This document shows, in pieces, positions 32,866 to 41,577 of a DNA stretch of 64,000 bases. How positions within the stretch are numbered: position 1 is the stretch's first letter; each line of letters opens with the position of its first letter. Source of the stretch: Sphingomonas sp. 8AM (GTDB taxonomy: Bacteria; Pseudomonadota; Alphaproteobacteria; Sphingomonadales; Sphingomonadaceae); NCBI RefSeq assembly GCF_902506455.1, contig NZ_LR733844.1:559133-623132 (forward strand), read 5' to 3'. Below the pieces are notes generated by a model, which ran no database searches, was not told the DNA's origin, and saw only the letters and a list, made by a program, of their open reading frames with translations. Made by a program: the position numbers and the translations under genes.

Positions 32866-32897
32866 AAAAAAGAACGGGCCGCCCGTCAGGCGACCCG
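32866..32897 (-). terminator. Terminator of the argD-argF-hslO transcript
   Basis: On the minus strand CGGGTCGCC pairs with GGCGGCCCG (9 bp, one wobble) over TGACG and is followed by TTCTTTTTTG. It would stop transcription coming from hslO before queC. Confidence 0.85.
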
Positions 32898-33017
32898 CAG
32901 GATGCCCGTGCTACCGGGCGGGGGAGAGAGCATGCCGCCGAAACAGCATGGCATCCTTATGACGGGTAAAGGTTAATGAAGAGTTAGGACGGATTGGTTG
33001 TCCTTGCCTCGCTCGTT

Positions 33018-33101
33018 CGTCGCCCCGGACTTGTTCCGGGGCCCGCTTGTTCTTGGCGCGTGAGAAGTAGAAGCGGGATCCCGGATCAAGTCCGGGATGA
33101 C
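33018..33101. repeat. Palindromic repeat, family A, copy 3
   Basis: Arms CGTCGCCCCGGACTTGTTCC and GGATCAAGTCCGGGATGAC with one mismatch; the middle keeps CCCGCTTGTTCTT … AGAAGCGGG. Downstream of hslO. Confidence 0.9.
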
Positions 33102-33159
33102 AGGCAGGGGCAAGTGAACTGCGTCTGGATCTCCGCCTGCGCGGCGATGACGAAAAGGC

Positions 33160-34074
33160 TCAGGCCGCCAGATCCTCCGCGCGCAATGGGAACACCGTCG
33201 AGCAGAACGCGCAGTCGACCGCGATCAGCCCGCGCTCGTCCGCCATCTCCAGTCGTTGTTCGAGCGGAAAGCGCTCCAGCACCGAACGGATGTGCTCGAC
33301 CGTGCAGCGGCAGCCGCGCGACACCGGCTGCCCGTCGAGGACGCGCACCTCGCTCTCCTCGTTGAACAGCCGCCACAGCAACGTCTCCAGCGGCAAGTGC
33401 GCGTCGGCGAGTTCGTCGACCGCGATCGTCTGGCCGAGTGCCTCGACATGCTCCCATTCGGGATGGTCGAGCTTGGTGTGGAGTCGCTCGCGCCCCTCCT
33501 CGCCCTCGGGCAGATGCTGGAGCAGCAACCCGCCCGCGACGCACTTGCCCGCCGCATCCTTGTGCATCCCGACGCGCACCAGCGTCGGGATCTGCTCGGA
33601 CTGATAGAAATAGCTTTGCGCCGCCTCGGCAAGCGTCGCGCCGTCGAGCGGCACGATCCCCTGATAACGTTCGTAGGTGCTCGCCAGATCGAACGTGATC
33701 GCGAGATAGCCGGGGCCGAACAGCGCGAACAACGTCGGGTCGGCGGGGGCCGCCGCGAGCTTGTCGGCATCATACTGGACGTAGCCGCGCACCTCGCCGC
33801 CGCGCCAGTCGCAGACGAGCAGCTTGACGATCCCGTCCCCGGTCTGCGTCTGCATGGTAAGCTGCCCGGCGGGGTCCTTGAGCGTCGCGCCGATCAGCGC
33901 GGTCAGCGTCAGCGCCTCGGCGAGCAGTTTCTCGATCGCCGCCGGATAGGCATGCGCGGACAGGATCGCGTCGAGCGTCGGCCCGAGCCGCACCGCGCGC
34001 CCGCGCGCGTGCCGGTCGGGGATGGTGAAGCCGAGCGCACGGTCGAGATCGGGGGTTGTGGTCTGGTCGGTCAT
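33160..34074 (-). CDS. hslO: Redox-regulated chaperone Hsp33
   Basis: Cytoplasmic holdase activated when oxidants release its zinc. The 304-residue product ends with the redox switch CRC (about residue 262) and CAFC (about 294), the CxC-x27/32-CxxC zinc site of the family, and has the N-terminal domain with GATLKDPAGQLTMQTQTGDG and the YFYQSEQIPT stretch. ATG 34074 is used; the five codons upstream start with GTG and have a less suitable spacing. It follows argF, separated by a family A repeat. Confidence 0.94.
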   Translation of the reverse strand: MTDQTTTPDLDRALGFTIPDRHARGRAVRLGPTLDAILSAHAYPAAIEKLLAEALTLTALIGATLKDPAGQLTMQTQTGDGIVKLLVCDWRGGEVRGYVQYDADKLAAAPADPTLFALFGPGYLAITFDLASTYERYQGIVPLDGATLAEAAQSYFYQSEQIPTLVRVGMHKDAAGKCVAGGLLLQHLPEGEEGRERLHTKLDHPEWEHVEALGQTIAVDELADAHLPLETLLWRLFNEESEVRVLDGQPVSRGCRCTVEHIRSVLERFPLEQRLEMADERGLIAVDCAFCSTVFPLRAEDLAA

Positions 34075-34094
34075 CGTCTCTTTCGCCACCGAAC

Positions 34095-34174
34095 CGTCAC
34101 CCCGGGCCTGACCCGGGGTCCCGCTACCTCGTGGCGCAGGAGAAGCGGGCCCCCGGGTCGAGCCCGGGGCGACG
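34095..34174. repeat. Palindromic repeat, family A, copy 4
   Basis: A more GC-rich version: CGTCACCCCGGGCCTGACCC and GGGTCGAGCCCGGGGCGACG form the outer arms. It lies between argF and hslO within one presumed transcript. Confidence 0.85.
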
Positions 34175-34221
34175 AAGGATGTTCCGGTGAGGCGCCTAGA
34201 TGGTAGCGCGTGCGCCCGCGA

Positions 34222-35139
34222 TCAACCGATCTGTCCGAGGCACCAGCGCAGCACCGACTTCTGCGCATGGAGCCGGTTCTCGGCCTCCGCCCAGATCAGC
34301 GACTGCGGGCCGTCGATCACGTCCGGCGTCACTTCCTCGCCTCGATGCGCGGGCAGGCAGTGAAGAAACTTCGCGTCGGGCTTTGCGCTCGCCATCAGCG
34401 CCGCGTCGACCTGATAGGGCATCATCGCCGCGAGCTTGGTCTCGGCATGCGCCTGCCCCATCGAAATCCACGTATCGGTGACGACCACGTCGGCGCCCGC
34501 GACCGCTTCGCGCGGATCGGCGACGATGCGCGCGCGGCCGTTCCCGCGCGCGACCGACGCTTCCTCGGGCTGGAATCCTTGCGGGCACGCAGCGACGACA
34601 TCGAAGTGCATCAGCCCCGCCGCCTCGACGATCGAGGCGAGCACGTTGTTGCCATCGCCCAGCCACGCGACCTTCAGCCCGGGCAGCGACTTGCCGCTTT
34701 CGATGATCGTCAGCAGGTCGGCCATGATCTGGCACGGGTGCGATTCGTCGGTCAGCCCGTTGATGACCGGTACGGTGGCGTAATGCGCCATCTCCTCGAT
34801 CTTGGCGTGATCGTCGGTGCGGATCATGATCGCGTCGACATAGTTCGACAGCACGCGCGCGGTGTCGGCGACCGTCTCGCCGCGGCCGAGCTGCATCTGC
34901 CCGGCCTCCATGACGATCGACTGCCCGCCAAGCTGACGCACCGCCATGTCGAACGACACGCGGGTGCGCGTCGAATTCTTCTCGAAGATCATCGCCAGCA
35001 CATGCCCGGCGAGCGGCGCGTCGGCATCGACGCGCCCCTTGGTCCAGCCCGCGCGCGCCTGCTTGCGCGTCAGGGCATCGTCGAGCATCGCGGCGATCGC
35101 GTCCGGCCCGGCATCGGTCAGGTTCAGGAAATGGCGCAT
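34222..35139 (-). CDS. argF: Ornithine carbamoyltransferase
   Basis: Makes citrulline from ornithine and carbamoyl phosphate in arginine synthesis. The 305-residue product has the carbamoyl-phosphate motif STRTRVSFD (about residues 52-60), [14 protein letters not shown] (about 132-145) and the ornithine-site [18 protein letters not shown] (about 261-278). Length is normal. It follows argD by 50 bp and probably shares its transcript. Confidence 0.97.
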   Translation of the reverse strand: MRHFLNLTDAGPDAIAAMLDDALTRKQARAGWTKGRVDADAPLAGHVLAMIFEKNSTRTRVSFDMAVRQLGGQSIVMEAGQMQLGRGETVADTARVLSNYVDAIMIRTDDHAKIEEMAHYATVPVINGLTDESHPCQIMADLLTIIESGKSLPGLKVAWLGDGNNVLASIVEAAGLMHFDVVAACPQGFQPEEASVARGNGRARIVADPREAVAGADVVVTDTWISMGQAHAETKLAAMMPYQVDAALMASAKPDAKFLHCLPAHRGEEVTPDVIDGPQSLIWAEAENRLHAQKSVLRWCLGQIG

Positions 35140-35189
35140 CGTCTCTCCCCCGCTCCGCCCCCCGCGTCGAAGGGGCGGAGATCAGGCCA

Positions 35190-36392
35190 TCAATCGTCGG
35201 CGACCGGCACGTAGACGCGTGCGGCGTCGCTCAGCTTCTCCACGCACTCGGCGATATGACTTTCGTCGATCACGAGCGGCGGCAGGATACGAACGACATT
35301 CTCGCCCGCCGCGACCAGCAGCAGGCCGTGGTGGTCGCGGCAATGCGCGACGAAACGGCGGCTGTCGCTCTTGAGCTTCAGGCCCTGCATCAGCCCGTGC
35401 CCGCGCACCGAGTCGAACAGGCCGTCATGGTTGGGGATCATCTGCTCCAGCGAGGAGCGCAGCCGCTCGCCCATCTGCGCGACATGGTCGAGGAAGCCGT
35501 CGGCGAGGATCACGTCGAGTACCGCCTCGCCCGCTGCCATCGCCAGCGGGTTGCCGCCATAGGTGGAACCGTGCGTGCCGAACACCATGCCCTTCGCCGC
35601 CTCGGCAGTGGCGAGGCACGCGCCGAGCGGGAAGCCGCCGCCGATGCCCTTCGCCGCCGCCATGATGTCGGGGGTGATCCCGTACAGCTCGTGCGCGAAG
35701 AACTTGCCGGTGCGGCCATAGCCCGCCTGTACCTCGTCGAGCACCAGCAGCAGGCCATGCTCGTCACACGCCTTGCGCAGCCCTTGCAGGAACTCCTGCG
35801 AGGCCGGGCGGATACCGCCCTCGCCCTGGATCGGCTCGACCAGGAAACCGGCGGTGTTGCCGTCGATCAGCGCGAGCGCGCCCTCCAGATCGTTGAACTT
35901 CGCGTATTTGAAGCCGGGCAGCAGCGGCTCGAACCCGTCGCGCATCTTCGGCTGGTTGGTGGCCGAGATCGTCCCCAGCGTCCGCCCGTGGAAGGCGGTG
36001 TCGAAGGTGATGAGATCGTGCCGCTCGGGGTTGCCGTTGGCATAATGATAGCGACGCGCGGTCTTGATCGCGCACTCGACCGCCTCGGCGCCCGAATTGG
36101 TGAAGAAGACGGTGTCCGCGAAGGTGTTGTCGACCAGCCGCTGCGCGAAATGCTCGCCCTGCGGGCTGCCGTACAGGTTGCTGACATGCATCAGCGTCGC
36201 GGCCTGTTCCGAAATCGCCTTGGTCAGCGCCGGGTGGCCGTGGCCGAGCGCATTGACCGCAATGCCGCTCGCGAAGTCGAGATACTGGCTGCCGTCTTCG
36301 CCATAGAGGTACACGCCCTCACCGCGCACCGGTCGCACGCCGCACCGCGGGTAGACGGGCATCAGCGGCGGGATGGATGCGTCAGGCGACAC
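35190..36392 (-). CDS. argD: Acetylornithine aminotransferase
   Basis: PLP enzyme that aminates N-acetylglutamate semialdehyde in arginine synthesis. The 400-residue product has FTNSGAEAVECAIKTARRY (about residues 94-112), LLVLDEVQAGYGRTG with the PLP-binding Asp (about 210) and AAAKGIGGGFPLGA with the PLP lysine (about 240). A GTG start at 36392 follows GAGGAGAAGG; the frame upstream of it lacks homology. First gene of argD-argF-hslO. Confidence 0.96.
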   Translation of the reverse strand: MSPDASIPPLMPVYPRCGVRPVRGEGVYLYGEDGSQYLDFASGIAVNALGHGHPALTKAISEQAATLMHVSNLYGSPQGEHFAQRLVDNTFADTVFFTNSGAEAVECAIKTARRYHYANGNPERHDLITFDTAFHGRTLGTISATNQPKMRDGFEPLLPGFKYAKFNDLEGALALIDGNTAGFLVEPIQGEGGIRPASQEFLQGLRKACDEHGLLLVLDEVQAGYGRTGKFFAHELYGITPDIMAAAKGIGGGFPLGACLATAEAAKGMVFGTHGSTYGGNPLAMAAGEAVLDVILADGFLDHVAQMGERLRSSLEQMIPNHDGLFDSVRGHGLMQGLKLKSDSRRFVAHCRDHHGLLLVAAGENVVRILPPLVIDESHIAECVEKLSDAARVYVPVADD

Positions 36393-36482
36393 GGGGCCTT
36401 CTCCTCGAACGAAAGCGGGCGGCCCGACACGGACCGCCCTCACTCCACTAATAGAGCAAAAACGCGCACGAACAACACCGCG

Positions 36483-37124
36483 TCAGCGCGGCGCGACCCC
36501 CCGCCCCGCCGCCGCGATCGCCAGTGCGAAGGCGAAGGCCGCGGCGCCCCACAAGGCATCGGTGCCGAGTGCGCGATAGGTTAGCGCGCCCCCGACCGCG
36601 CCGAGCACCAGCCCGCTCCACAGCAGCAGATACGGCACCCAGCCGGTTGCCGACGCGGTACCGAGCAGCGCCCCTGCCAGCGACTGGCCGAGCCGCACCA
36701 ATGTGCCTGTGACATAGGTGATCGGGATGCTCACCCCGCCGCCGCGCTGGAACACGACGTTGAGCGCCCCCATCGCCGCGGCGAGCAGCACCGCGCCCGG
36801 CCCGTCGACCATCAGCAGCGCCGACCAGGCGAGCAACGCGGTGCTGAACAGGATCATCGCCATCGGCGACCAGCGCCCGAGCCGTTCGCCGAGGATCGAC
36901 GCGGTCATCACGCCCGCGAGGAAGCCAAGGATCAACGCCACGACCGTGACCGTCGCCCCGTCGCGCTGGATCAGATCGATCCCGAGCAGCGTCGAGTTGC
37001 CACTCATGAACGACACGAACAATCCGCCGATCCGCAGGAACCCCACCGCATCGACGAACCCCGCCAGCACCGCCAGCGCAATGGCGAGCGGCCAGTCGGC
37101 GCGCGGACGCTCCGTTATCGGCAT
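36483..37124 (-). CDS. YoaK/DUF1275 family membrane protein
   Basis: A 213-residue inner-membrane protein with about six helices. The N-terminal LAGFVDAVGFLRIGGLFVSFMSGNSTLLG is the family signature (residues about 19-47), and VTGTLVRLGQSLAGALLG repeats it later. Family members are widespread; a transport role is suspected but unproven. It stands alone between argD and a repeat-filled gap. Confidence 0.8.
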   Translation of the reverse strand: MPITERPRADWPLAIALAVLAGFVDAVGFLRIGGLFVSFMSGNSTLLGIDLIQRDGATVTVVALILGFLAGVMTASILGERLGRWSPMAMILFSTALLAWSALLMVDGPGAVLLAAAMGALNVVFQRGGGVSIPITYVTGTLVRLGQSLAGALLGTASATGWVPYLLLWSGLVLGAVGGALTYRALGTDALWGAAAFAFALAIAAAGRGVAPR

Positions 37125-37170
37125 GTGGCGTGATCCGTCAGATATTTGCCAGCCATGTTCGACAATTTCA

Positions 37171-37247
37171 CGTCATCGCGAGCGTAGCGAAGCAATCCAG
37201 GGCGTCCTGATCCGGCACTGGATTGCTTCGCTCCGCTCGCAATGACG
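37171..37247. repeat. Palindromic repeat, family B, copy 1
   Basis: CGTCATCGCGAGCGTAGCG … CGCTCGCAATGACG form outer arms; inner arms GAAGCAATCCAG and CTGGATTGCTTC pair perfectly around a short GC-rich centre (GGCGTCCTGATCCGGCA). About 77 bp. Confidence 0.9.
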
Positions 37248-37337
37248 GATGTGCGTGCATCCACAACATCGAAAACAAGTGAAGCCGCGAACGTCATCGC
37301 ATTCAGAACCTCCAATTCACGCAGCCACCTCCTCGTT

Positions 37338-37421
37338 CGTCGCCCCGGACTTGATCCGGGGCCTCGCTTCTTCTTGGCGACAGAAGGAAGAAGCGGATCC
37401 CGGATCAAGTCCGGGGTGACG
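37338..37421. repeat. Palindromic repeat, family A, copy 5
   Basis: Outer arms CGTCGCCCCGGACTTGATCC and GGATCAAGTCCGGGGTGACG; inner CGCTTCTTCTTG and GAAGAAGCG. Just downstream of parE. Confidence 0.9.
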
Positions 37422-37472
37422 AACAGGCAAGTGATCAGTGTGGCTGCATTCCCCCTCCCCGCCCTGACCCCG

Positions 37473-39449
37473 TCACGCGTCGATCGCCTCTCCATCGAGC
37501 CGCGCGGCATTTTCCTGAATGAACGCGAAGCGATGCGCCGGGTTGGTGCCCATCAGCCGGTCGACCAGATCCTTGACCCCCGCGCGCTCCTCATATTCGT
37601 GCGGCAGCGTGATGCGGATCATGCTGCGCTTCGCCGGGTCCATCGTCGTCTCGCGCAATTGCTGCGGGTTCATCTCGCCCAGCCCCTTGAAGCGCGCCAC
37701 CTCGACCTTCTTGCCCTTGAACGCGGTGCGTTCGAGCTGCGCGCGATGCGCGTCGTCGCGCGCGTACAGGCTCTTGGTCCCCGCGGTCAGGCGATAGAGT
37801 GGCGGCTGCGCCAGATAGAGATGCCCCTGCCGCACCAGATCGGGCATCTCCTGAAAGAAGAACGTCATCAGCAACGTCGCGATATGCGCGCCGTCGACAT
37901 CGGCGTCGGTCATGATGACGACGCGTTCGTAGCGGAGCTGTTCCGGGCGACAATCCTTGCGCGTACCGCAGCCCAGCGCCTGGATCAGATCGGCGATTTC
38001 CTGATTGGCGAGGATCTTGGCGCTGGTCGCCGAGGCGACGTTCAGGATCTTGCCGCGGATCGGCAGGATCGCCTGCGTCTTGCGGTCGCGCGCCTGTTTC
38101 GCGGAGCCGCCCGCCGAATCGCCCTCGACGATGAAAATCTCGGTCCCGTCCGAATTGTCCGCGGCGCAGTCGGTCAGCTTGCCCGGCAGCCGCAGCTTGC
38201 GCGCCGAGGTCGCGGTCTTGCGCTTGACGTCGCGCTCGGCCTTACGCCGCAACCGCTCGTCCATCCGCTCCAGCACATAGCCGAGCAGCGCCTTGCCGCG
38301 GTCCATATTGTGGCCGAGCCAATGGTCGAAATGGTCGCGCATCGCCTTCTCGACCAGCCCCGCCGCCTCGGGGGAGGTCAGCCGGTCCTTGGTCTGCGAC
38401 TGGAATTGCGGGTCGCGGATGAACACCGACAGCATCAGCTCGCTGCCGACCATCACGTCGTCGGCGGTCAGCTCCTTGGCGCGCTTGTTGCCGACCAGAT
38501 CGCCGAACTGGCGAAGCCCGCGCACCAGTGCCTGCCGCAATCCCTGCTCATGGGTGCCGCCATCGGGGGTCGGAATTGTGTTGCAATACCAGCTGTAGCT
38601 GCCGTCGCTCCACAGCGGCCAAGCGACCGCCCATTCGACCTTGCCCTGGCTGTCGGCGAAATCCTGCTGCCCGGCGAAGAAGTCGGCAGTCGCGCATTCA
38701 CGGGTTCCGATCTGCTCCTTGAGATGATCGGACAGGCCGCCGGGAAACTGGAACACCGCCTCCGCCTGAGTGTCGTCGGTGATGAGCGACGCGGCGCATT
38801 TCCAGCGGATCTCGACCCCGGCGAACAGATACGCTTTCGAGCGCGCCAGCTTGTAGAGCCGCGCCGGCTTGAAGTGCAGCTCCGGCCCGAAGATCTCGGT
38901 GTCGGGGACGAAGCTGACCGTCGTCCCGCGCCGGTTGGGTGCGGCGCCGACCGTCTCGAGCGGCCCCATCGTCTGCCCGCGCGAGAACCGCTGGCGATAG
39001 AGCTGCCGGTCGCGCGCGACCTCGACCACCGTCTCGCTCGACAGCGCGTTGACCACCGACACGCCGACGCCGTGCAGCCCGCCCGAGGTCGCATAGGCCT
39101 TGCCCGCGAACTTGCCGCCCGAGTGGAGCGTCGACAGGATCACCTCCAGCGCCGACTTGTCGGGAAACTTCGGATGCGGGTCGACCGGGATGCCGCGGCC
39201 ATTGTCGTGGATCGTCAGGCGGTTGCCCGGCTCCAGCGTGATCTCGATCCGCGTCGCATGGCCAGCGACCGCCTCGTCCATCGCATTGTCGAGCACCTCG
39301 GCTGCCAGATGGTGGAGCGCCCGCTCGTCGGTGCCGCCGACATACATGCCGGGACGACGGCGAACCGGCTCCAGCCCCTCCAGCACCTCGATCGACGACG
39401 CGTCGTAACTGGCGGAGCTGGCGGTGGCGGACGCGAAGAGATCGGACAT
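37473..39449 (-). CDS. parE: DNA topoisomerase IV subunit B
   Basis: ATPase subunit that powers chromosome decatenation. The 658-residue product has the GHKL motifs LDNAMDEAVAG (about residues 53-63), DNGRGIPVD and GGLHGVGVSVVNALS, then TOPRIM motifs EGDSAGGSAKQARDRKTQ and MTDADVDGAHI, and the C-terminal FKGLGEMNPQQL. Start 39449 (MSDLF) is preferred; an ATG three codons upstream (39458) is equally possible. parC is not in the window. Confidence 0.96.
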   Translation of the reverse strand: MSDLFASATASSASYDASSIEVLEGLEPVRRRPGMYVGGTDERALHHLAAEVLDNAMDEAVAGHATRIEITLEPGNRLTIHDNGRGIPVDPHPKFPDKSALEVILSTLHSGGKFAGKAYATSGGLHGVGVSVVNALSSETVVEVARDRQLYRQRFSRGQTMGPLETVGAAPNRRGTTVSFVPDTEIFGPELHFKPARLYKLARSKAYLFAGVEIRWKCAASLITDDTQAEAVFQFPGGLSDHLKEQIGTRECATADFFAGQQDFADSQGKVEWAVAWPLWSDGSYSWYCNTIPTPDGGTHEQGLRQALVRGLRQFGDLVGNKRAKELTADDVMVGSELMLSVFIRDPQFQSQTKDRLTSPEAAGLVEKAMRDHFDHWLGHNMDRGKALLGYVLERMDERLRRKAERDVKRKTATSARKLRLPGKLTDCAADNSDGTEIFIVEGDSAGGSAKQARDRKTQAILPIRGKILNVASATSAKILANQEIADLIQALGCGTRKDCRPEQLRYERVVIMTDADVDGAHIATLLMTFFFQEMPDLVRQGHLYLAQPPLYRLTAGTKSLYARDDAHRAQLERTAFKGKKVEVARFKGLGEMNPQQLRETTMDPAKRSMIRITLPHEYEERAGVKDLVDRLMGTNPAHRFAFIQENAARLDGEAIDA

Positions 39450-39567
39450 GACGGACATATACGCCGCCGTCCGCCCGCGCGCCACCATCGCCGGGCAGCA
39501 ACCGTTCGTCACGCAACCTATCCTGGGAGCCTCCCGTTGCCGATCCGTGTTCTCAGGGAGTTAGTGA

Positions 39568-40428
39568 ATGAAGTCGTATCTTTTCGCGGCAGTCGCCGCG
39601 CTGGTGTCGGTGCCCGCGGTCGCGCAGGATGGCACCAGCGGCGACCCGGCGGTGACCACCGGCTTTTCGGGCATCTACGTCGGCGCGTCGGGTGGTTATG
39701 ACGTCCAGCCCAACGATGGCGGATCGACGATCCTGTTCGACCGCAACCTCGATGGCCGGTTCGGCGACACCGTGTTGACCGGCGGCGGCGCGAATGCGTT
39801 CGGCCCCGGCTTCTGCGGCGGTCGCGCACAGGCCGCGACCGGCCCGCAGAACGGCGGTCCGGGGTGCCGTAACGACAAGGACGGCTGGTCGTACAACGCC
39901 CGCGTCGGCTTCGATCACCAGTCGGGTCCGATCGTCTATGGCGTGGTCGGCGAGTTCGGAAAGTCGCACATCAACGATAGCGTCACCGGCTTTTCCTCCA
40001 CGCCCGCCAATTACGTGATGACGCGCGAGATCGGCTGGGAAGCCGCGGTGCGGGCACGCGCGGGCTTCACGCCCAACGATTCGACGTTGTTCTACGGGAC
40101 GTTCGGTCCCTCGCTGGCGCGCATCGACCGTGATTTCTCGTCGAGCCAGAGCACCAACAGCTTCGAGCAGCGCGGCAAGCGCAACCAGTTCGGCTTCCAG
40201 GGCGGCGGCGGCATCGAGCAGCGGATCGGCGACCATTTCTCGGTCGGGATGGAATATGTCTACCATCAGTATCAGGACAACGACTTCCGCGTCCGTGCGG
40301 CTGGTCCGGCCGGAACGCCGTTCACCAACGCCATCAATGGCGGGACGGTCAGCGGGACGGACTTCCGCCGCTCCGACGACAAGTTCAACTGGCACAGCCT
40401 GCGCGCGACCGCGGCGTTCCGGTTTTAA
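39568..40428 (+). CDS. Outer-membrane beta-barrel protein (porin/Omp25-like family)
   Basis: A 286-residue exported protein: signal peptide MKSYLFAAVAALVSVPAVAQ, then FSGIYVGASGGYDVQPND, the usual first strand of this eight-stranded barrel family, alternating strands (YGVVGEFGKSHIND, GGGIEQRIGDHFSVGMEYVYH) and a C-terminal aromatic end AAFRF. The family includes Omp25/Omp31-type surface proteins of alphaproteobacteria; ligand or structural role is unknown. A loop with two cysteines (GFCGGRAQ … GCRNDK) could be disulfide-bonded outside the cell. Confidence 0.82.
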   Translation: MKSYLFAAVAALVSVPAVAQDGTSGDPAVTTGFSGIYVGASGGYDVQPNDGGSTILFDRNLDGRFGDTVLTGGGANAFGPGFCGGRAQAATGPQNGGPGCRNDKDGWSYNARVGFDHQSGPIVYGVVGEFGKSHINDSVTGFSSTPANYVMTREIGWEAAVRARAGFTPNDSTLFYGTFGPSLARIDRDFSSSQSTNSFEQRGKRNQFGFQGGGGIEQRIGDHFSVGMEYVYHQYQDNDFRVRAAGPAGTPFTNAINGGTVSGTDFRRSDDKFNWHSLRATAAFRF

Positions 40429-40767
40429 GGCGCCGGGTGGCCCCGGCCAGCATGGCTGGTCCGGGGACTCACCCAAGCCCGGCCAGCGGGGCAGCGCCCC
40501 GACTGACGACGCGGCTTTGCCGCGGCGGGCTCGAGGAGAGAACGTCGCTCCCTGCAGCCGTCATTGCGAGCGTAGCGAAGCAATCCAGGGCGTCCTGATC
40601 CGGCCCTGGATTGCTTCGCTACGCTCGCAATGACGAAAGATGCATACCTGACCCGGAAGGCCACGCCGCGGGCAAAGCCCGCGTCGTCGGACGCGGCAAT
40701 GGCCGCGCCGGCCGCGCCGATCGCCGGAAGCGCGCTCCAGCTTCGCTGGAGCTTGCGCGATCGGTCG
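40429..40767. other. 339-bp gene-free stretch between the barrel gene and gcrA
   Basis: Hairpin CCCCGGCCAGC/GCTGGTCCGGGG at 40441-40466 (one bulge) probably ends the barrel-protein transcript. A family B repeat fills 40559-40635. Near 40733-40750 a perfect CTCCAGC-TTC-GCTGGAG hairpin may end the gcrA transcript on the minus strand. No gene is supported. Confidence 0.6.
40559..40635. repeat. Palindromic repeat, family B, copy 2
   Basis: The most regular copy: CGTCATTGCGAGCGTAGCGA pairs end to end with its mirror at 40616-40635; inner AGCAATCCAGGG pairs with CCCTGGATTGCT around CGTCCTGATCCGG. Confidence 0.92.
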
Positions 40768-41514
40768 TCAGCGCATCCGTGGCCCACCAAACGGTATCGG
40801 CGGCGCGCGCCGGTCGCGACGCGGCAATTGCGCCTGATACGCATGCCCGCAATGCGTCACGCAATACGGGAAGCCCGGGTTCACCTTGTCGCCGCAGAAA
40901 TGGAAGTCCGGCTCGCCCGGATGCCCCAGCGGCCACTTGCAGATCTTGTCGTTGAGATCGAGCAACGACGTCTTGTCGGCATATTCCGGCGACGTGCGCG
41001 CAGGCACCAGCCGGCGCGGTGGCGCAGGCGCGATCGGCGGCTGCTGCTCGCCGGGCGCCTGACGGACGAAGCCGCCCGGCCCGACCGAGCGCAGGATCGG
41101 CTGCGGCGGACGCTCCGGTGCGGGCGCGGCGGGAGTCTCGCCCTCGGCAGCGAACGGCGCGTCGTCCTCGTCCTCATCGTCGGCTTCGACCACCGGAGCA
41201 GGCGGCGGCGGCGAAGCGGCGGGGGCGGCCGCCACCGGCCTGGGACGCGGCTCCGGCTTCGGCTCGGGCGGTGGCGGCGGTGCGGCTGCGGCGACCGGTG
41301 CCGGAGCGGCCGCGGCACTTGCCTTCTCGGCGGCGACTCGCGCCTCTTCCTTGCTGACCACCGGCGACGGACGCGATTGCAGGCCGAGGCGATGCGCCTT
41401 GCCGATCACCGCGTTGCGGCTGACGCCGCCCAGTGCTTCGGCGATCTGGCTGGCGGTCTGGCCACCTTCCCACATCGTCTTGAGCGTATCGATGCGCTCC
41501 TCGGTCCAGGACAT
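40768..41514 (-). CDS. gcrA: Cell-cycle regulator GcrA
   Basis: Alphaproteobacterial DNA-binding cofactor of sigma-70 that activates methylation-sensitive cell-cycle promoters. The 248-residue product opens with the GcrA helix-turn-helix (MSWTEERIDTLKTMWEGGQ, then SQIAEALGGVSRNAVIGKAH), has an unusually long Pro/Ala/acidic linker (about residues 55-175), and ends with the conserved ICKWPLGHPGEPDFHFCGD and CVTHCGHAYQ, a small cysteine-rich module. ATG 41514 is chosen to start at the HTH; 30 upstream codons are non-conserved. Divergent from the ABC permease gene. Confidence 0.92.
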   Translation of the reverse strand: MSWTEERIDTLKTMWEGGQTASQIAEALGGVSRNAVIGKAHRLGLQSRPSPVVSKEEARVAAEKASAAAAPAPVAAAAPPPPPEPKPEPRPRPVAAAPAASPPPPAPVVEADDEDEDDAPFAAEGETPAAPAPERPPQPILRSVGPGGFVRQAPGEQQPPIAPAPPRRLVPARTSPEYADKTSLLDLNDKICKWPLGHPGEPDFHFCGDKVNPGFPYCVTHCGHAYQAQLPRRDRRAPPIPFGGPRMR

Positions 41515-41577
41515 GATCGTCTTCCTCGTTCGCGTTCCGGTTGCGGGCAGCGGCGGCAGCGGGTACCCGCGTTTGCG

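Larger units (their letters stand above)
32803..33159. other. 357-bp gene-free stretch between queC and hslO
   Basis: Holds a minus-strand terminator at 32866-32897 and a family A repeat at 33018-33101. No gene is supported. The queC promoter should lie immediately right of 32802. Confidence 0.6.
37125..37472. other. 348-bp gene-free stretch with two repeats
   Basis: Contains a family B repeat (37171-37247) and a family A repeat (37338-37421) in close succession, between the DUF1275 gene and parE. No gene is supported here, and no canonical terminator was seen; the repeats themselves may end the parE transcript. Confidence 0.65.

Noticed and set aside
37171..37421. Adjacent repeats as a possible CRISPR array
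   Set aside because: The units are palindromes of different families without regular spacing or unique spacers, and no cas genes are nearby.
37242..39701. 819-codon plus-strand frame opposite parE
   Set aside because: Antisense artefact; parE itself has every topoisomerase motif.
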